Part shown: piece after piece, positions 11,552 through 22,139 of the stretch
How the letters are laid out: the number at the start of each line of letters is the position of its first letter
Numbering within the stretch: position 1 is the stretch's first letter
DNA from: Takakia lepidozioides
Taxonomy: Eukaryota > Streptophyta > Takakiopsida > Takakiales > Takakiaceae
DNA: 60,000 nucleotides
NCBI GenBank assembly: GCA_030704615.1
Contig: CM060731.1
Location: forward strand, 22,446,001-22,506,000
Reading direction: 5' to 3'
Notes under the pieces: generated by a model
The model's database searches: none
What the model saw: the letters and a program-made list of their open reading frames with translations, nothing else
What the model was told of the DNA's origin: nothing
Translations under genes and position numbers: made by a program

Positions 11552-13484
11552 GGCTGACCCAGCAAGACACTGCTTTAATTTTTTTTTTTTAATATTGAGG
11601 TGAAAGGGGAGGAAGCCCATGTTATTTTCTTTTTCTTTTTTTAGAGAACAGTGGACAGAGGCCCTGAGAATTTATTAATAATTATTGAAGGGAGAAAATT
11701 AAACCCTTACATGCCCGAAGGCTGCCATGAGGCCTAGACACACGATGGTCGTGCACGACATACCTCTGAGTAGTAAACAAGAGACCAAGAACCCTCAACT
11801 ACTATCGAGTATTGAAAGTTAATATTATTAGTGGAAAATTGGGAGAGTGCTCGCAAATGACATTCCTTACAGAGGAGGGGAGTAAATTAATCTCCTTTCA
11901 GAGTTTTTTTTAAAATAAAATAAAAATAAAAAATTATTTCTTATTTTCTTTACGTTTAAAGAAAGGGAGTGGACACCCTTTCAGAGTTGTATTGTATACA
12001 TGAGTCATGATGGAATATAATACTGTACATTATTTTTAACTTTTACGTATTTTATGTTGAGACATGTATTGGCTAGATTCCCTCTACCTACCTTTTCGAC
12101 ATTTGGATGGACAGACGCTGGATGATGACAGTTGGAAAAGGGCTTGGATGAAACCAGCTAGAAACAATCTATTTTTAAACTAAGGATTGTCTTATATTAA
12201 CAGCTAGTTTATCTCTAAAATAGAATGAGGCGACGTCCTATCTGGACAGACACCCGGATGGAATCCAAATAACCAATCAGAGCTTGCCACTTGGTTAGAT
12301 GAGATTGTGGGCCTTCGTTTATAAAAGAGATCAACACGACGCTTAAGGCGGCGGTGTACTTTTGGTGTGGAAACCCTAGTGTACCTGTGTGAGAGTTTTG
12401 GATGAAGAAGGTGTGAGTGAGGATGTGCTGTTAACCCATGTGAATGATTATGACTCCTCTCCGTTGGATCCCCTATCTCGCTAGACCGAGCACACATCCC
12501 CATGATAGCTCAATACCCGTAGAGGAAGAGGAATAAGGGGGTGGGCGAGAATCTGGCTTTACAGAGAAACATAAAATATATCTATCTTTTTCTCTTTAAA
12601 GAACATAACCGTTTTGGATCTGCTAGATCCAATGGAGAATTAATGCCTATCCGAAGGTCGGAAGCTAGTTTAGCGTAGAGCAGGAATAGGGTGTCATAGT
12701 GACACGTCATCATCACCACGTCATCGTCGCTCAGAACCATCTATCAAGGTTATTTTCTCCTCTCGCTGTCGCCTAGGTGTTGCCCTTTTAGAAATTTAAG
12801 AGCAAAAAAAAAAACGGATGATGGTGGGTTCAAATCCCTCTACAGCGTGAGATGAGAGTCAGCAATTGCGCATGGAAAGCAGAAAATGTTTTGTGGTCTT
12901 CCTAGATTGTATGATGGGTTGAGGTGCGTAGCCACTCGTTTTTTCGAAAGTACGGCGGCCGATGTGAGCGAGATGGCATTGGAAAATCGTGTCTGCAGTG
13001 GTGTCGAGCGGAGGAGTGAATATGTGAAAGCGTTGTGGAGGTAGACACCAATTGGTGTGGGTAGGTTTCTGTTGCCTTCTCAAGATTTCAGGTTGCATGC
13101 CCATGCTTTCTTGATTGCTAGTAGGTTCTTGGGCTTGATGTGTAGTAGCAGAGAGCGTCAATACTTACCCCCAGCAACCGCCTTAGGCCTAGACGGCTTT
13201 GAGATGGATGAAATTAAAGAATACCAAAGCTGGTCTACTTACAAGCACTTTGCATTCCGGAACTTTGCTCTTGTGATCGACAGTTCTGAAGTAAGCTTGG
13301 GATTGTTGATTTAGTTCGACGAAAAGGCTGCACACACATTGATTCTTTGTTGGTGTGGGTTGCTATTGCAAATTGGATGTATTGAGGTGGAATTTGATAG
13401 TCCTTGTAATCAATCTGCCGTAACTTCCCTCACATTATCTGGCACGTTTTTGCGGATTCAATATGTTTTCCCTTGTGCAAACTG
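11552..13484. other. AT-rich intergenic stretch, no gene seen
   Basis: I see no reading frame with recognisable content on either strand. The stretch holds poly-T and A-rich tracts near 11570-11640 and 11900-11960, and a promoter-like patch near 12260-12330 (CCAAT-type word followed by TATAAAAGAG) with no convincing gene after it. Confidence 0.5.
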
Positions 13485-13567
13485 TCGGCGCATACATATC
13501 GCTACACAACTACATCGCTGTCCAAACCACACCACATATATATGCACAATAAAGTAGTCTGCCACAA
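13485..13567. repeat. 83-bp direct repeat X, outer copy
   Basis: Starts TGTCGGCGCATACATATCGC and runs through a TATATATGCACAATAAAGTAG stretch. A near-identical copy lies on the other side of the LTR core at 13926-14005. It is not found next to the 5' LTR. Confidence 0.85.
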
Positions 13568-13923
13568 TGATAAACAAGCTAAAAAGGACACACACTCCCA
13601 ACACAAGAAATATGAAATCCATCGCTATCACTCATTGAAACAGAAGTCGAGCCAGGGGCACCCCAAGCTATGGGGACTCCACCCCACAACAACTTGTACC
13701 CCTACATAAGCACACTCAAACCTAAACACATGCAGGAGCTCAGTCGCGCAGGCTCAACTCGAGAGAGATGAGCTACGTGACTGCCGCTCTCGTGAAGATA
13801 AGGCCGTTCAGGTGTCAAACTAAACTTGACACCTGATGTAACACTTGACCTAAATCCAAGTGTTAAATACAAATAACTAGCTTTATTCTAGTTCTTTTCA
13901 CACTGTGCTTATTTAACTTGACA
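13568..13923 (-). repeat. 3' LTR of family C copy 1 (356 bp core)
   Basis: In plus orientation it begins TGATAAACAAGC and ends TTAACTTGACA, and is matched at 25211-25566. It contains three consecutive hairpins: CAGGTGTCAA/TTGACACCTG (13809-13835), AACACTTG/CAAGTGTT (13840-13864) and AACTAG/CTAGTT (13875-13893). The outer boundary may instead be 13485, giving TGTC...GACA ends. Confidence 0.8.
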
Positions 13924-13925
13924 GC

Positions 13926-14005
13926 TGTCGTGCGCATACATATCGCTACACAACTACATCGCTGTCCAAACCACACCACATATATATGCACAATAAAGTA
14001 GCCCC
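13926..14005. repeat. ~80-bp direct repeat X, inner copy
   Basis: Matches 13485-13567 from TGTCG(T)GCGCATAC to AATAAAGTAG. It lies inside the element next to the 3' LTR. A G-run (minus strand AGGGGGG, 14005-14011) precedes it in element orientation and could be the polypurine tract. Confidence 0.8.
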
Positions 14006-14257
14006 CCTAGCTGGTGGGTAGGTCCCTCTACCTCCAGATAGCTACAAGATGTAATAGCCATAGCCGTACTAAGTCCTCTATCACTGCCCCTATTGCACTC
14101 AAACTCTATAGACCAAGAGGCCGGGTACAAGAGTAGCCCCATTGTTAGTCGCTATCTTGCAATCTGTGAACTTGAGCCAGGACCTCGTGTGTTCAAGGTC
14201 TCCTAGTAGTTGGGCCTTGCGTTTCTTGTTAGCCTTCCATGGTTGTATCCACTCCCA

Positions 14258-15781
14258 CTATCCAATGCAATGTGGACATAACCAATCCCCATCCGGAACC
14301 ATCTCAAGAGGTGGAGTCAAGCATCCCATATGCCAACCTCTAGAGCATCGATCACACACCAGCATGGTGGCTGCCCCTTTAGCAGACCCACACAACATGC
14401 ACCTCAAACCTGCAGATACCACTGCCAGGTTTGGGTCAATCCTGCCATCGACATTCGGAAGGTGACATGGCGCACAATTACGCACATGGTCCTTCCAAGT
14501 TATGCCATCCCGACCCTCCAAGACCAAGACGCCTGAAGGCAAGACCTCTCGAACCCTCAAAATAACACGTCCTGCAGTCACATCCAGGGTCGTAGGAGCA
14601 GTCTGCTGCAGATAGACATAGTCACCAGGGTTGAATCTCCGAACCCCAGGACGATAGCCCCCACCACGTATGGTAGCATACCTCAACGTATCACGGTGTT
14701 GTGCAATGGCAAGGTTCTCGAAAGCCATGGGCATGACTCTCTTGAACAACTATGCACGCTGCTCACATGCACGTGCCCACACGTCCAGATCGTCAAGGTT
14801 AAGAACTGTAGCAGCTTCTCTGCGAATGGATGTAGGCAAATCCGGCTCTCGGCCAAAGAGAAGAAAGTATGGTGAGAAGGAGACAAGTGATGCTTGCTTG
14901 CTGAACCTGTAGCCCATGGCTAACTAGGGTAACTGAAGGTCCCAATCTCCTAGGTGTCCCTTCTGCAAACCATACTTGCGCAAACCCCTCTTTACTGTCT
15001 GAACAACTCTCTCTGCCAAGCCATCGGCCTCAGGATGATCCCGAGAAGTGGTGCGGTGGTCTATCAAGGCCTTGTCACACAAAGCCTGAAACTCCCCCAA
15101 GAACTCTCTCCCTTGGTCCGTGAGTACCTCAGCTGGAGCACCGAATCGGCTAAGCATACAATCCAAGAATGCATACGCAGCTCCCTCACTAGCCTTATCA
15201 GGCAATGGAACCAATTCAATCCACTTGGAGAAGTGCTCCACCATCACCAACACGTACTTGTTGTGGCGCATGGTCAGTGGCAACGGCCCTGCGAAGTCAA
15301 GACTCCACCTGTAGCCCAATCCCATGATCGGAAGAGGGTGCAATTGTGGAGTAGGGGCGTTGAATGAAGCACGCACCCTGTCACACACCATGCACCTAGC
15401 CACAAATTGTTGCACCTCTGTGTGCATACCACGCCACCAATACTGCCCCTGCAGTAGACTATGAGTGCGTCGCTCCTCATGGGCATGGCGCACTAACCGT
15501 GCCCGATGTGTTGGGTGAGGCACAATCCTCACTCGACCATCCTCCCACACTCGGAGCAGGTGTGTCCCCTCCCACTTGAACCTCTTGGCTCGTTGTAGGA
15601 TCCGATCCCTCTCCTTGGCAGTCACAGTGGCTGCCGTGTCTCCAGTGCGGAGGTAGTCCAACACAACTGAATCCTCATGTATATCTTTGGCGCCACCTTG
15701 CTCATTGCTGGCCTCAGGGTCCTCAGACACTTGATCTACAGTCATCCCTGTTGCAGGTCCAACCTGGCCTTCCGCTGCCAA
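14258..15781 (-). pseudogene. Integrase with C-terminal PHD finger, family C copy 1
   Basis: The frame 15781-14924 carries the integrase: the zinc-binding segment with RHAHEERRTHS and CMVCDR, then the DDE core with SLDFAGPLP, LTDQGREF and the glutamate in GLAERVVQT. It breaks at about 14924 and resumes with LLFGREPDLPTS and, from 14749, a C-terminal integrase part (YRPGVRRFNPGDYVYLQQ). The protein then ends in a canonical C4HC3 PHD finger instead of the chromodomain used by many plant chromoviruses. Integrase joins cDNA to target DNA, and C-terminal chromatin-reader domains in related elements are known to steer integration. The intact parent would be one pol polyprotein. The frame breaks mean this copy is inactive. 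Confidence 0.88.
14267..14401 (-). other. PHD finger domain at the integrase C-terminus
   Basis: The zinc ligands follow the spacing C-x2-C-x11-C-x2-C-x4-H-x2-C-x14-C-x2-C. Visible text includes CMLCGSAKG, MLVCDRCSRGWHMGC and GDWLCPHC, after which the protein stops two residues later. All eight ligands and the Trp two residues before the seventh Cys are present. PHD fingers usually read the histone H3 N-terminus. I cannot tell the methylation state preferred here. Confidence 0.92.
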
Positions 15782-17214
15782 GATACACAGAAATGCAGAT
15801 GCATGCCATCCGGCACCATCTCCTCGTCCGTCTCACCATGCCACCGAGCTCCAGTGTCATCTTGCTGGCTCGTGCATGGATTGCGACTCAACCCATCTGC
15901 ATTACGATTGACCAAACCCGGTCGATGCACCACCTGAAAGTCATACTCTTGAAGGATGAGTGCCCACCGTGCAAGCTTCCCCGTAAGCTTGTCTGACTCC
16001 ATCAACCACTTGAGTGGTTGGTGATCCGTGACAAGGGTGAAGAGATTGCCGTATAGATAGCACCTGAAGTGTGCCACGGCCCACACTGCAGCTAAGCATT
16101 CTCCCTCATATGAGCTATACTTAGACTCTGCAGCATTGTTCGAGCGGCTAGCATAAGCCACTACGAACTCTCTTCCCTCATCATCCACCTGTGTGAGCAC
16201 CGCTCCAAGCCCCAGCATGCTCCAATCTGTATGCAGCTGAAAAGGACGCCCCCTGATAGGTCGTCTCAAGATGGGCGCCGAGGTCAACCTCGCCTTGAGC
16301 TCTTGAAAAGCTTGTTCTTGCTCATCTTCCCACTGCCACTCCTGGTCCACCTTGGTCAGCTTGGTTAGAGCCTTTGCAATGGCACTAAATCCCTTAACAA
16401 ACCGTCTGTAATAGTTTGCTAACCCCATGAAAGCTCGAACTCGGCTCACATCCGTGGGGCGTGGAACCTGTGCAATGGACTCTACCTTAGTCTGCTGTAC
16501 CCCCAATCCTCCAGGATATATCATGTGACCCAGATACTCAATCTGGTTGTGGAAAAACTTGCACTTTCCCGGATGTAACTTCAATCCGTGCGTCCTCAAG
16601 CGCTCAAATACCCCCTGAAGGTGTCTCTCATGCTCCTCCACCGTAGCACTAAAGATGATGATGTCATCTATGTAGCACCGAGCAAACTCCACCCCTGCTA
16701 GAATCCTGTCCATGACTCTTTGAAACTCAGCGGGAGCGTTTTTAAGCCCAAATGGTAAGAACCGCCACTGGTATAGGCAATCCTTCCCGTGCTCATTGAT
16801 CCCCCAGAATGCCGTCTTTTGCTTATCCGCCTCCTTGATCGGCAACTGGTGATATCCGGATCGTAAATCCAACGTGCTAAAGACCTTGGAATGCCCAATG
16901 GCATCAAAGATCTCCTCTGGTGTCGGCATGGCATACCTATCGGACTTGGTCTGACGATTTACAGGCCGGTAATCACCGCACATACGTCTCTCCGTCCAAT
17001 TGCCATAGACATCCTTCTTAGCTGGCATCACTGTGGCTGAAGCATACTCTCCACCAGAGAGCTCCACCAAACCTGCCTCCCAGAGATCTTGAGTCCTCAT
17101 CTGAATCAAAGACCTCTCCATGTCACTGTATCTATAGGGTCTCCGAAAGATTGGCGTGTCAGTGGCCAACTCAATACGGATCTCTTGACCCTTCAGTGCT
17201 CCCAAGTCCTTCAA
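15742..17214 (-). CDS. Reverse transcriptase and RNase H of family C pol, copy 1
   Basis: A clean 490-codon stretch. RT motifs include RMCGDYRPVNRQT, STLDLRSGYHQLPI, FLPFGLKNAPAEFQRVMD, the catalytic CYIDDIIIFS and QIEYLGHMI. RNase H follows with QLHTDWSMLGLG, the glutamate in SYEGECLAAVW, and LVTDHQPLKWL, ending near HRPGLVNRNADGLSRNP, which usually marks the end of Gypsy RNase H. It overlaps the next frame (15781-14924) by 40 bases, so one small indel separates RT from integrase. The start used is an internal methionine; the natural polyprotein enters from upstream. Confidence 0.9.
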   Translation of the reverse strand: MKDLGALKGQEIRIELATDTPIFRRPYRYSDMERSLIQMRTQDLWEAGLVELSGGEYASATVMPAKKDVYGNWTERRMCGDYRPVNRQTKSDRYAMPTPEEIFDAIGHSKVFSTLDLRSGYHQLPIKEADKQKTAFWGINEHGKDCLYQWRFLPFGLKNAPAEFQRVMDRILAGVEFARCYIDDIIIFSATVEEHERHLQGVFERLRTHGLKLHPGKCKFFHNQIEYLGHMIYPGGLGVQQTKVESIAQVPRPTDVSRVRAFMGLANYYRRFVKGFSAIAKALTKLTKVDQEWQWEDEQEQAFQELKARLTSAPILRRPIRGRPFQLHTDWSMLGLGAVLTQVDDEGREFVVAYASRSNNAAESKYSSYEGECLAAVWAVAHFRCYLYGNLFTLVTDHQPLKWLMESDKLTGKLARWALILQEYDFQVVHRPGLVNRNADGLSRNPCTSQQDDTGARWHGETDEEMVPDGMHLHFCVSWQRKARLDLQQG

Positions 17215-17372
17215 ACTGAAGGCAAAGCAATTCTGTAAGCCCTCAGGAACCGCCGTATACGTCGTCTCTCTCCTCCGGTGACAATGGGTCCAATGTCAGG
17301 CTCCCAATTGTCCTCCGTAACTGCAACCTTAAGTCCAGTGGGCTTAGAGGTAGAGGACGCGTCCCGTGGTTG

Positions 17373-17579
17373 CTATGCTGCAACCTCTTGAGCAGTACTC
17401 CCTTCCTGCTCAGTCAATGACAAGGCCTCATCCTGCCCCATCATCTCATCATTGAGAACCTCCTCATCCCGAGAAGAATCCCCAACCTCATCCATCACAG
17501 CTGCCTTGGCTGCCAACTCCCTCTGAACCTCGAGCACCTCCCACGTGTGCCATGGATGTCTACACCCCGTGGTCCTCAC
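17373..17579 (-). other. Acidic linker between methyltransferase region and RT
   Basis: An open stretch rich in Glu and Asp (such as VGDSSRDEEVLNDEMMGQDE) lying between the methyltransferase-like region and RT. It probably forms part of the original polyprotein as a spacer. No known domain recognised. Confidence 0.5.
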
Positions 17580-17639
17580 CGGCTCGCCCCCACTCGCTGC
17601 CTGTACCGTCTCGGTAGGCAGAGAGACCTGTCAAGGGAA

Positions 17640-18640
17640 GTGCACTCCGCACTCTACGTTGCTCAGCCATAGCCAAGCTGACAATCCAGGTCAAGCAATT
17701 GAGATCCATTGCTTGCCCCAACACCTGACGACGTGATGCCTCAGAAAGAGAAGGCACCGCCGTGGTCCCAGTGGAAAACCCCATAGCCCGCTCTCGCTCG
17801 TCGGCATTAGGCTCCACTAACTGCTGCAACTGAGCATCCCACAGGAGGCCAGGTCCACCATCCCGAAAAGCATGGGATCCTGGGAAGCTGAGCAGTGTAG
17901 GTAATGCTGCTCGTGGTTGACCCACCCTGTTGACCACTGCCAAAGGCGAACGGTCATCGTGTCTCACACGTTGAGACTGCTTCCTGTGTCCAAAATGCCA
18001 TCCACGGTGAGGTGTGCTGGCCGCTGCACCCCATCAAATGCACGCTTGAGCAGTGCGGGTGGCATCAAGTTAGTCCACCAAAGCCGTGGACGATGAGCCC
18101 GTGACCCCACTGCAGCTGCATCCAGCAACACTGCTGACCCAAGCCACGACCGGACTTGATGCACACTGGCCATCACCCTGGCCCGAGAATCACCCATCAG
18201 TGGTACATTCTCCAAGATGTATGCTGGAGATACAGCTTGATGAAGCTGCAAGCAGCGCAAAATCCGCACCATCTCCCAAAACAGACCCGTCCTCGAGTCT
18301 CGCAATCCATTGCCATGCCCGGCTGATGAATGCCCTTGGCAGGGCCAACCTGCCACTACCAGATCAATGGAGCCAACCTGCTCCAAATCCTGCGCCCCCA
18401 GCAAAGAAATGGCTGCTGGCCAGGAGAGGCTTGTGGAATCACGAACTGAGACACTGGCAACAAGTCAGGGTATTGCTGTACCAACTGAGCCAACATGGCG
18501 CGAGTGTGAGACGTCGTGCAGTCTCATCCCTCTCCACATACATGAACGTGGCGAACTAGTTGACACCTGCCTGTAGCACAACAGCCAATCGCGGTGCTGA
18601 ATCCCGCCCAACAAGTCCAGAAGGCAAATGCCTTCATCCG
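17640..18640 (-). pseudogene. C5-cytosine DNA methyltransferase-like domain inside family C polyprotein
   Basis: Motif I (GICLLDLLGGI, 18634-18601) is followed after a frameshift by FMYVERDETARR, the motif II position. Motif IV reads VVAGWPCQGHSSAG with the catalytic Pro-Cys (18350-18331). RTGLFWEMVRIL and the motif VI sequence ILENVP (around 18215-18201) follow, and then AHRPRLWWTNL (about 18098-18071), a motif VIII type arginine segment resembling DNMT3 enzymes. Past a stop near 17967 the C-terminal end reads EPNADERERAMGF and SEASRRQVLGQAMDLN, the motif IX/X region. The order and spacing are those of a complete C5-MTase catalytic domain of about 330 residues. At least three frameshifts and two stops inactivate this copy. 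The reaction in the family is transfer of methyl from S-adenosylmethionine to cytosine C5. Confidence 0.88.
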
Positions 18641-19405
18641 CGATACTTCCACACAATAGGTGGTGTGGTATCCAATGGTGACAACTGAGGTGGTCCTGGT
18701 GCAATACCGCACTCTCCTCCTCTCCTGACGGTACAAAAGCTTCTTACCCAGGCTTGGTACACCCGTCGATCAGCAACCTGCTGCAAATCCTTGCTCGTAC
18801 CCCAAATGGGTGTGAGCACCATGGCAGGCAACTCCGCCATACCATGCATGTCATCCTCTGCTCTGCTGGAGGTGGCACATCCTCTGCATGGGCATTGCCT
18901 TCCAGCAACTCTCCAGGCCAAATAACTGCAGCTGTAAAGGCGGCTAGTGTTGGCATCTTGCCCCGTTGGGCAGCCGCTATACCCCCAATGAATGTCACAG
19001 GGAGCTGTGCACGGCAACCATCGCCTGACTGCCATCCAGCCTGTAGGATGCTGACTCCTCCCAAAAGTCCAGGGTGAAGCCCATGGGTATAACACTGCCC
19101 TACCAACGAGGACATCGTAAGAGACCGCGTCTGTCACAATGGCCTTGGCTCGCATTACTGAGCCATCGATATAGGATGATCCGGCTGCAGTCTAATGGCC
19201 AACTGATGCCGTGTCATGCCCCGAGCCTGCTCTGATCCTCCCAGAGATGTCTGTATCTGGAAAGGACAGGCTCCATATCCGCCTCCATGAGGCCCAAACC
19301 TGCAATAGCAGCTCTGCCCAACATCAGTGGCTGAGCTCCCGAGTCCAACAAGACCCGCAGTGGCCGGTACTTCTTACCTGCCGGTCCACTCAAGTGAAAA
19401 TGCAT
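18641..19405 (-). pseudogene. Aspartic protease and post-protease segment, family C copy 1
   Basis: The retropepsin active site is LLDSGAQPLMLGRAAIAG (near 19350-19300), with Asp-Ser-Gly in place of Asp-Thr-Gly. Downstream, 19155 on, is IVTDAVSYDVLVGRAVLYP, which matches copy 2 at the right edge, then a segment with WGTSKDLQ that leads into the methyltransferase-like motif I. Several small frameshifts divide the stretch (breaks near 19214, 19080 and 18640). Confidence 0.8.
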
Positions 19406-21579
19406 CCCTGGTTGTCTAACAAGACAACTCCAGGTGTCACCATGGCGCGCTCAAAGGCTGGCCTAGCTGGCAGCTTCGTCAACCTGACAGCTGCAGCTTG
19501 CCAGGGCGCAGCCGTGGCAGTCTTGACCCTAAAAGAGGATCCCTCTGCCACTACACCTTCCACTAACTCCGCAGAAGATGAAGTGACCTCCCCACTCTCA
19601 CAGAGTGTTGCTGCTAGTCGGAACACTGCAGCTGGTCTCACCCCGGCGTCGCAATCATGTTGCCGAGAACAGTGGGGCCGACACACAGAGGTGGCTGCCC
19701 CCAATAACACACCGGCCGCACTAGCCTTGGCAGCAGGTGTCAGTGCTGCACGTGTAGCTCTCCCCAATGGCATAGAAACCTCCGCCTCGGTAACAGTCGG
19801 GCGAGAACTAGGTGCCATGGATGGCGTCGATACACTCTCCGCCAATGTGAATGACTGAGGAAGCCTCGCCTGACGGCTTGCCTCCCCACGCTGTGGATCC
19901 AATTCCACCTCTGCACCTCGTGGCTCAGGAACTCGTGCTGCTCCTCGAGTCACGGCTGCAGCAGACTCCACCTGCTCTAGTGGTAGTGCTGCTCCGCACA
20001 TAAATCCCATGCCTCCTATATCTCTCCCTCAGGAGCAGGAGGAGGTGGACCATCCGCCTGGGAGCCGGTACGCCTGAGCTATAGCCATGGCAGCGAGCCT
20101 CTGCTCTAGCTGCTGAAGCCGATTGGCCATGCCTTGGTCAACACCCTGACCTCCGCGTCCTTGGCCATGTTGAGCTTGCCCTTGGCCTGCACCTCGTGCC
20201 CGACCACCTCGTCCTCTCTGGGCTGGTCCACCTCGCCCCCGGCCACCATTGTTCCCTTGGAACTGGCCTGGGCGCAACTCAGGATGCAAGTCATAACACT
20301 GGGCATCTCCATGCCCATACTTGCCACAATGCCCACACTGCAACTGTGCAGGCTGTGCTTGTGCCGGCCTTCTGCCACTCTCTGGGCAATCTCTCTTGAC
20401 ATAGGGTCCTCCACATGTCCAACATATCACCCCTGGTTGCTGTTGGCCTGCAAAAGATGCCACGGGCCTCTGCACCTGAGGTCCCCTGTAAGCTCCATGG
20501 AACTTGGGTTGGGAAACTTGCCCCCCTGACCACGCTGCTGGGCAGTACCTGTGCCTTGGGCTGGCAGCTGGCTGCGCCTCGTGCAAGCATGTCCTTGCCA
20601 AATCCAATGGTGACAACTCGCTCCTCCACCATGTTGAGCTCAATCCGCTCAGCCAGCAGAAACACATCTGCTAATGTGGGTTGGGCTGCTTGTAACAAGG
20701 TTGCATCTCGCACCCTTCTCTTGAGCTCCTTGTCCAGAATTCCATACCAAAACTGGATTGCCTGAGCTTCAGTAACCCCTTGGGTCACACTTATCAAGCG
20801 CCTCATACGAGTGTACGCCTCTCGCAGGCTCTCACTGGGTTTGCGCTGGAAGTCTTGCAAACTTCGCAGCTTCTCTGTCCGTACACCTTGGTAGTTCCTC
20901 CGCAACTCCTGAAGAACTCCACCACCGGGTTGAATCTAGGCACATGTGTTGTAGTCATGGCAGGAGGAGTAGTAGCACCTTTTGAACTGGTACCACCTAC
21001 AGAAGTACCAGCACTACTTGCTCCACTACTAGTGCTGGCAGTGGGAGCTATTGGTACTGATGCAGCTACTGGTCGCGTCGTGCCTCGAGTAATGGAGACG
21101 TAGTCAGGTGACCAATACATCCTCCACTCCTCAATATCTGCTTCATGTCCTCGCCTGAACTCGTGGTAATCGTCCATAGGCGGGCCTTCCAAATGCTGGA
21201 ACAGTCCCTTCCACGCCATGAATGGAGTGAATAGCTGTGGATTGCGCATCTGCTGCAAATCACACCAGCTATCGAACTCCTGGATAAAATCATCCAACTC
21301 GATTGTGCCCACAGCTCCAGAGTACCTACGAGGCCCCTTGGTAGCTCCATACATCTCCTCCATGTCGTCCCACAACAATGGCGAATGAAACTGCACACCT
21401 GTTGATGAAGCCTCCGAGTCTGTGTCTGACTCTACACTAGTTGAGGGTGGAGGTGAAGGTGGTCTGAAACGAACACCTCGTCTGGTGAACCTACTCTCAC
21501 TACTACTGCATGTAGCCGTACTCCCCTCAGAACTTCTGGGTAATTCCGTGATGACACTCACAATGTGCACCTCCCCCAC
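19390..21579 (-). pseudogene. Gag of family C element, copy 1, broken
   Basis: The capsid part starts near 21579 and includes MEEMYGATKGPRRYSGAVG and FDSWCDLQQMRNPQLFTPFM. The frame shifts near 20910 (continuing with NYQGVRTEKLRSLQDFQRKP) and again near 20570. Two zinc knuckles follow: CWTCGGPYVKRDC, where the His ligand is Tyr, and CGHCGKYGHGDAQC. Then comes a Gly/Arg/Gln-rich low-complexity tract and a proline/alanine-rich linker that runs to protease. The copy at 57188-59455 has the same protein in one frame with the His ligand intact, which shows where this copy broke. No ATG opens the first frame, so the natural start is unclear. Confidence 0.88.
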
Positions 21580-22060
21580 GTGACACTATAAGGCTCTATT
21601 ACTAATTCTAATAGTGACATGGGTAGGCACCTGTTGCAGTTTAAGGGTCATATTCCAATGGCTCAGGACACCTTGCACCTGCATCCACCGCAAGAACTCC
21701 TATGGTTGGCTGGTCATCAACCCAGCCTCACCATAGAAGAAACACTGGTGGTCTTGCTGGTCATCACTCCAGCCTCACCACCGACAGCATACTCTAGGAT
21801 TGACCGGTGATCAAATCCGGCCTAATCCCTATGAAAGCAAGCGCCCACACAAAACCAACATGGCGCACAGTCAAGCATGCAGGTGTTGGGGGGGATCCAA
21901 ACACAAGAAATCAAAACATCAACACCCCCACACCAAAATCCAGCAGCAACGCTGTGATCCTGCAGAATATCCCAGCCCAAAACCCCGGACTGACTGGCCT
22001 CCACCAAGAGAGGCTTTGGCAACTACAAGTATAAGGTAATGAAAATAGTACAGAGATGGA
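21580..22060 (-). other. Conserved 5' leader segment next to gag (family C)
   Basis: About 450 bp that aligns with 56750-57180 of copy 2 in the same orientation, for example around TTTCTTGTGTTTGGATCCCC, CTGCATGCTTGACTGTGCGC and the GATGACCAGC(C/A)AGACCA repeats. No open frame is shared. It marks the part of the leader common to both copies. Confidence 0.75.
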
Positions 22061-22139
22061 GGGGAAGAATAGAAGCCCGACCCAGCAAGATCTAATCCTG
22101 ATCTATGCTATCAACTGCCAGACTTCTCTCAAAGTGCCT

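Noticed and set aside
12825-12846. tRNA-like B-box word GGGTTCAAATCCC
   Set aside because: Only the T-arm-like part is present; no matching acceptor, D arm or anticodon arm could be placed. At most a SINE remnant.
19211-19858. Plus-strand frame of 215 codons over family C gag
   Set aside because: Shadow of the alanine/proline-rich gag linker on the minus strand, confirmed by copy 2.
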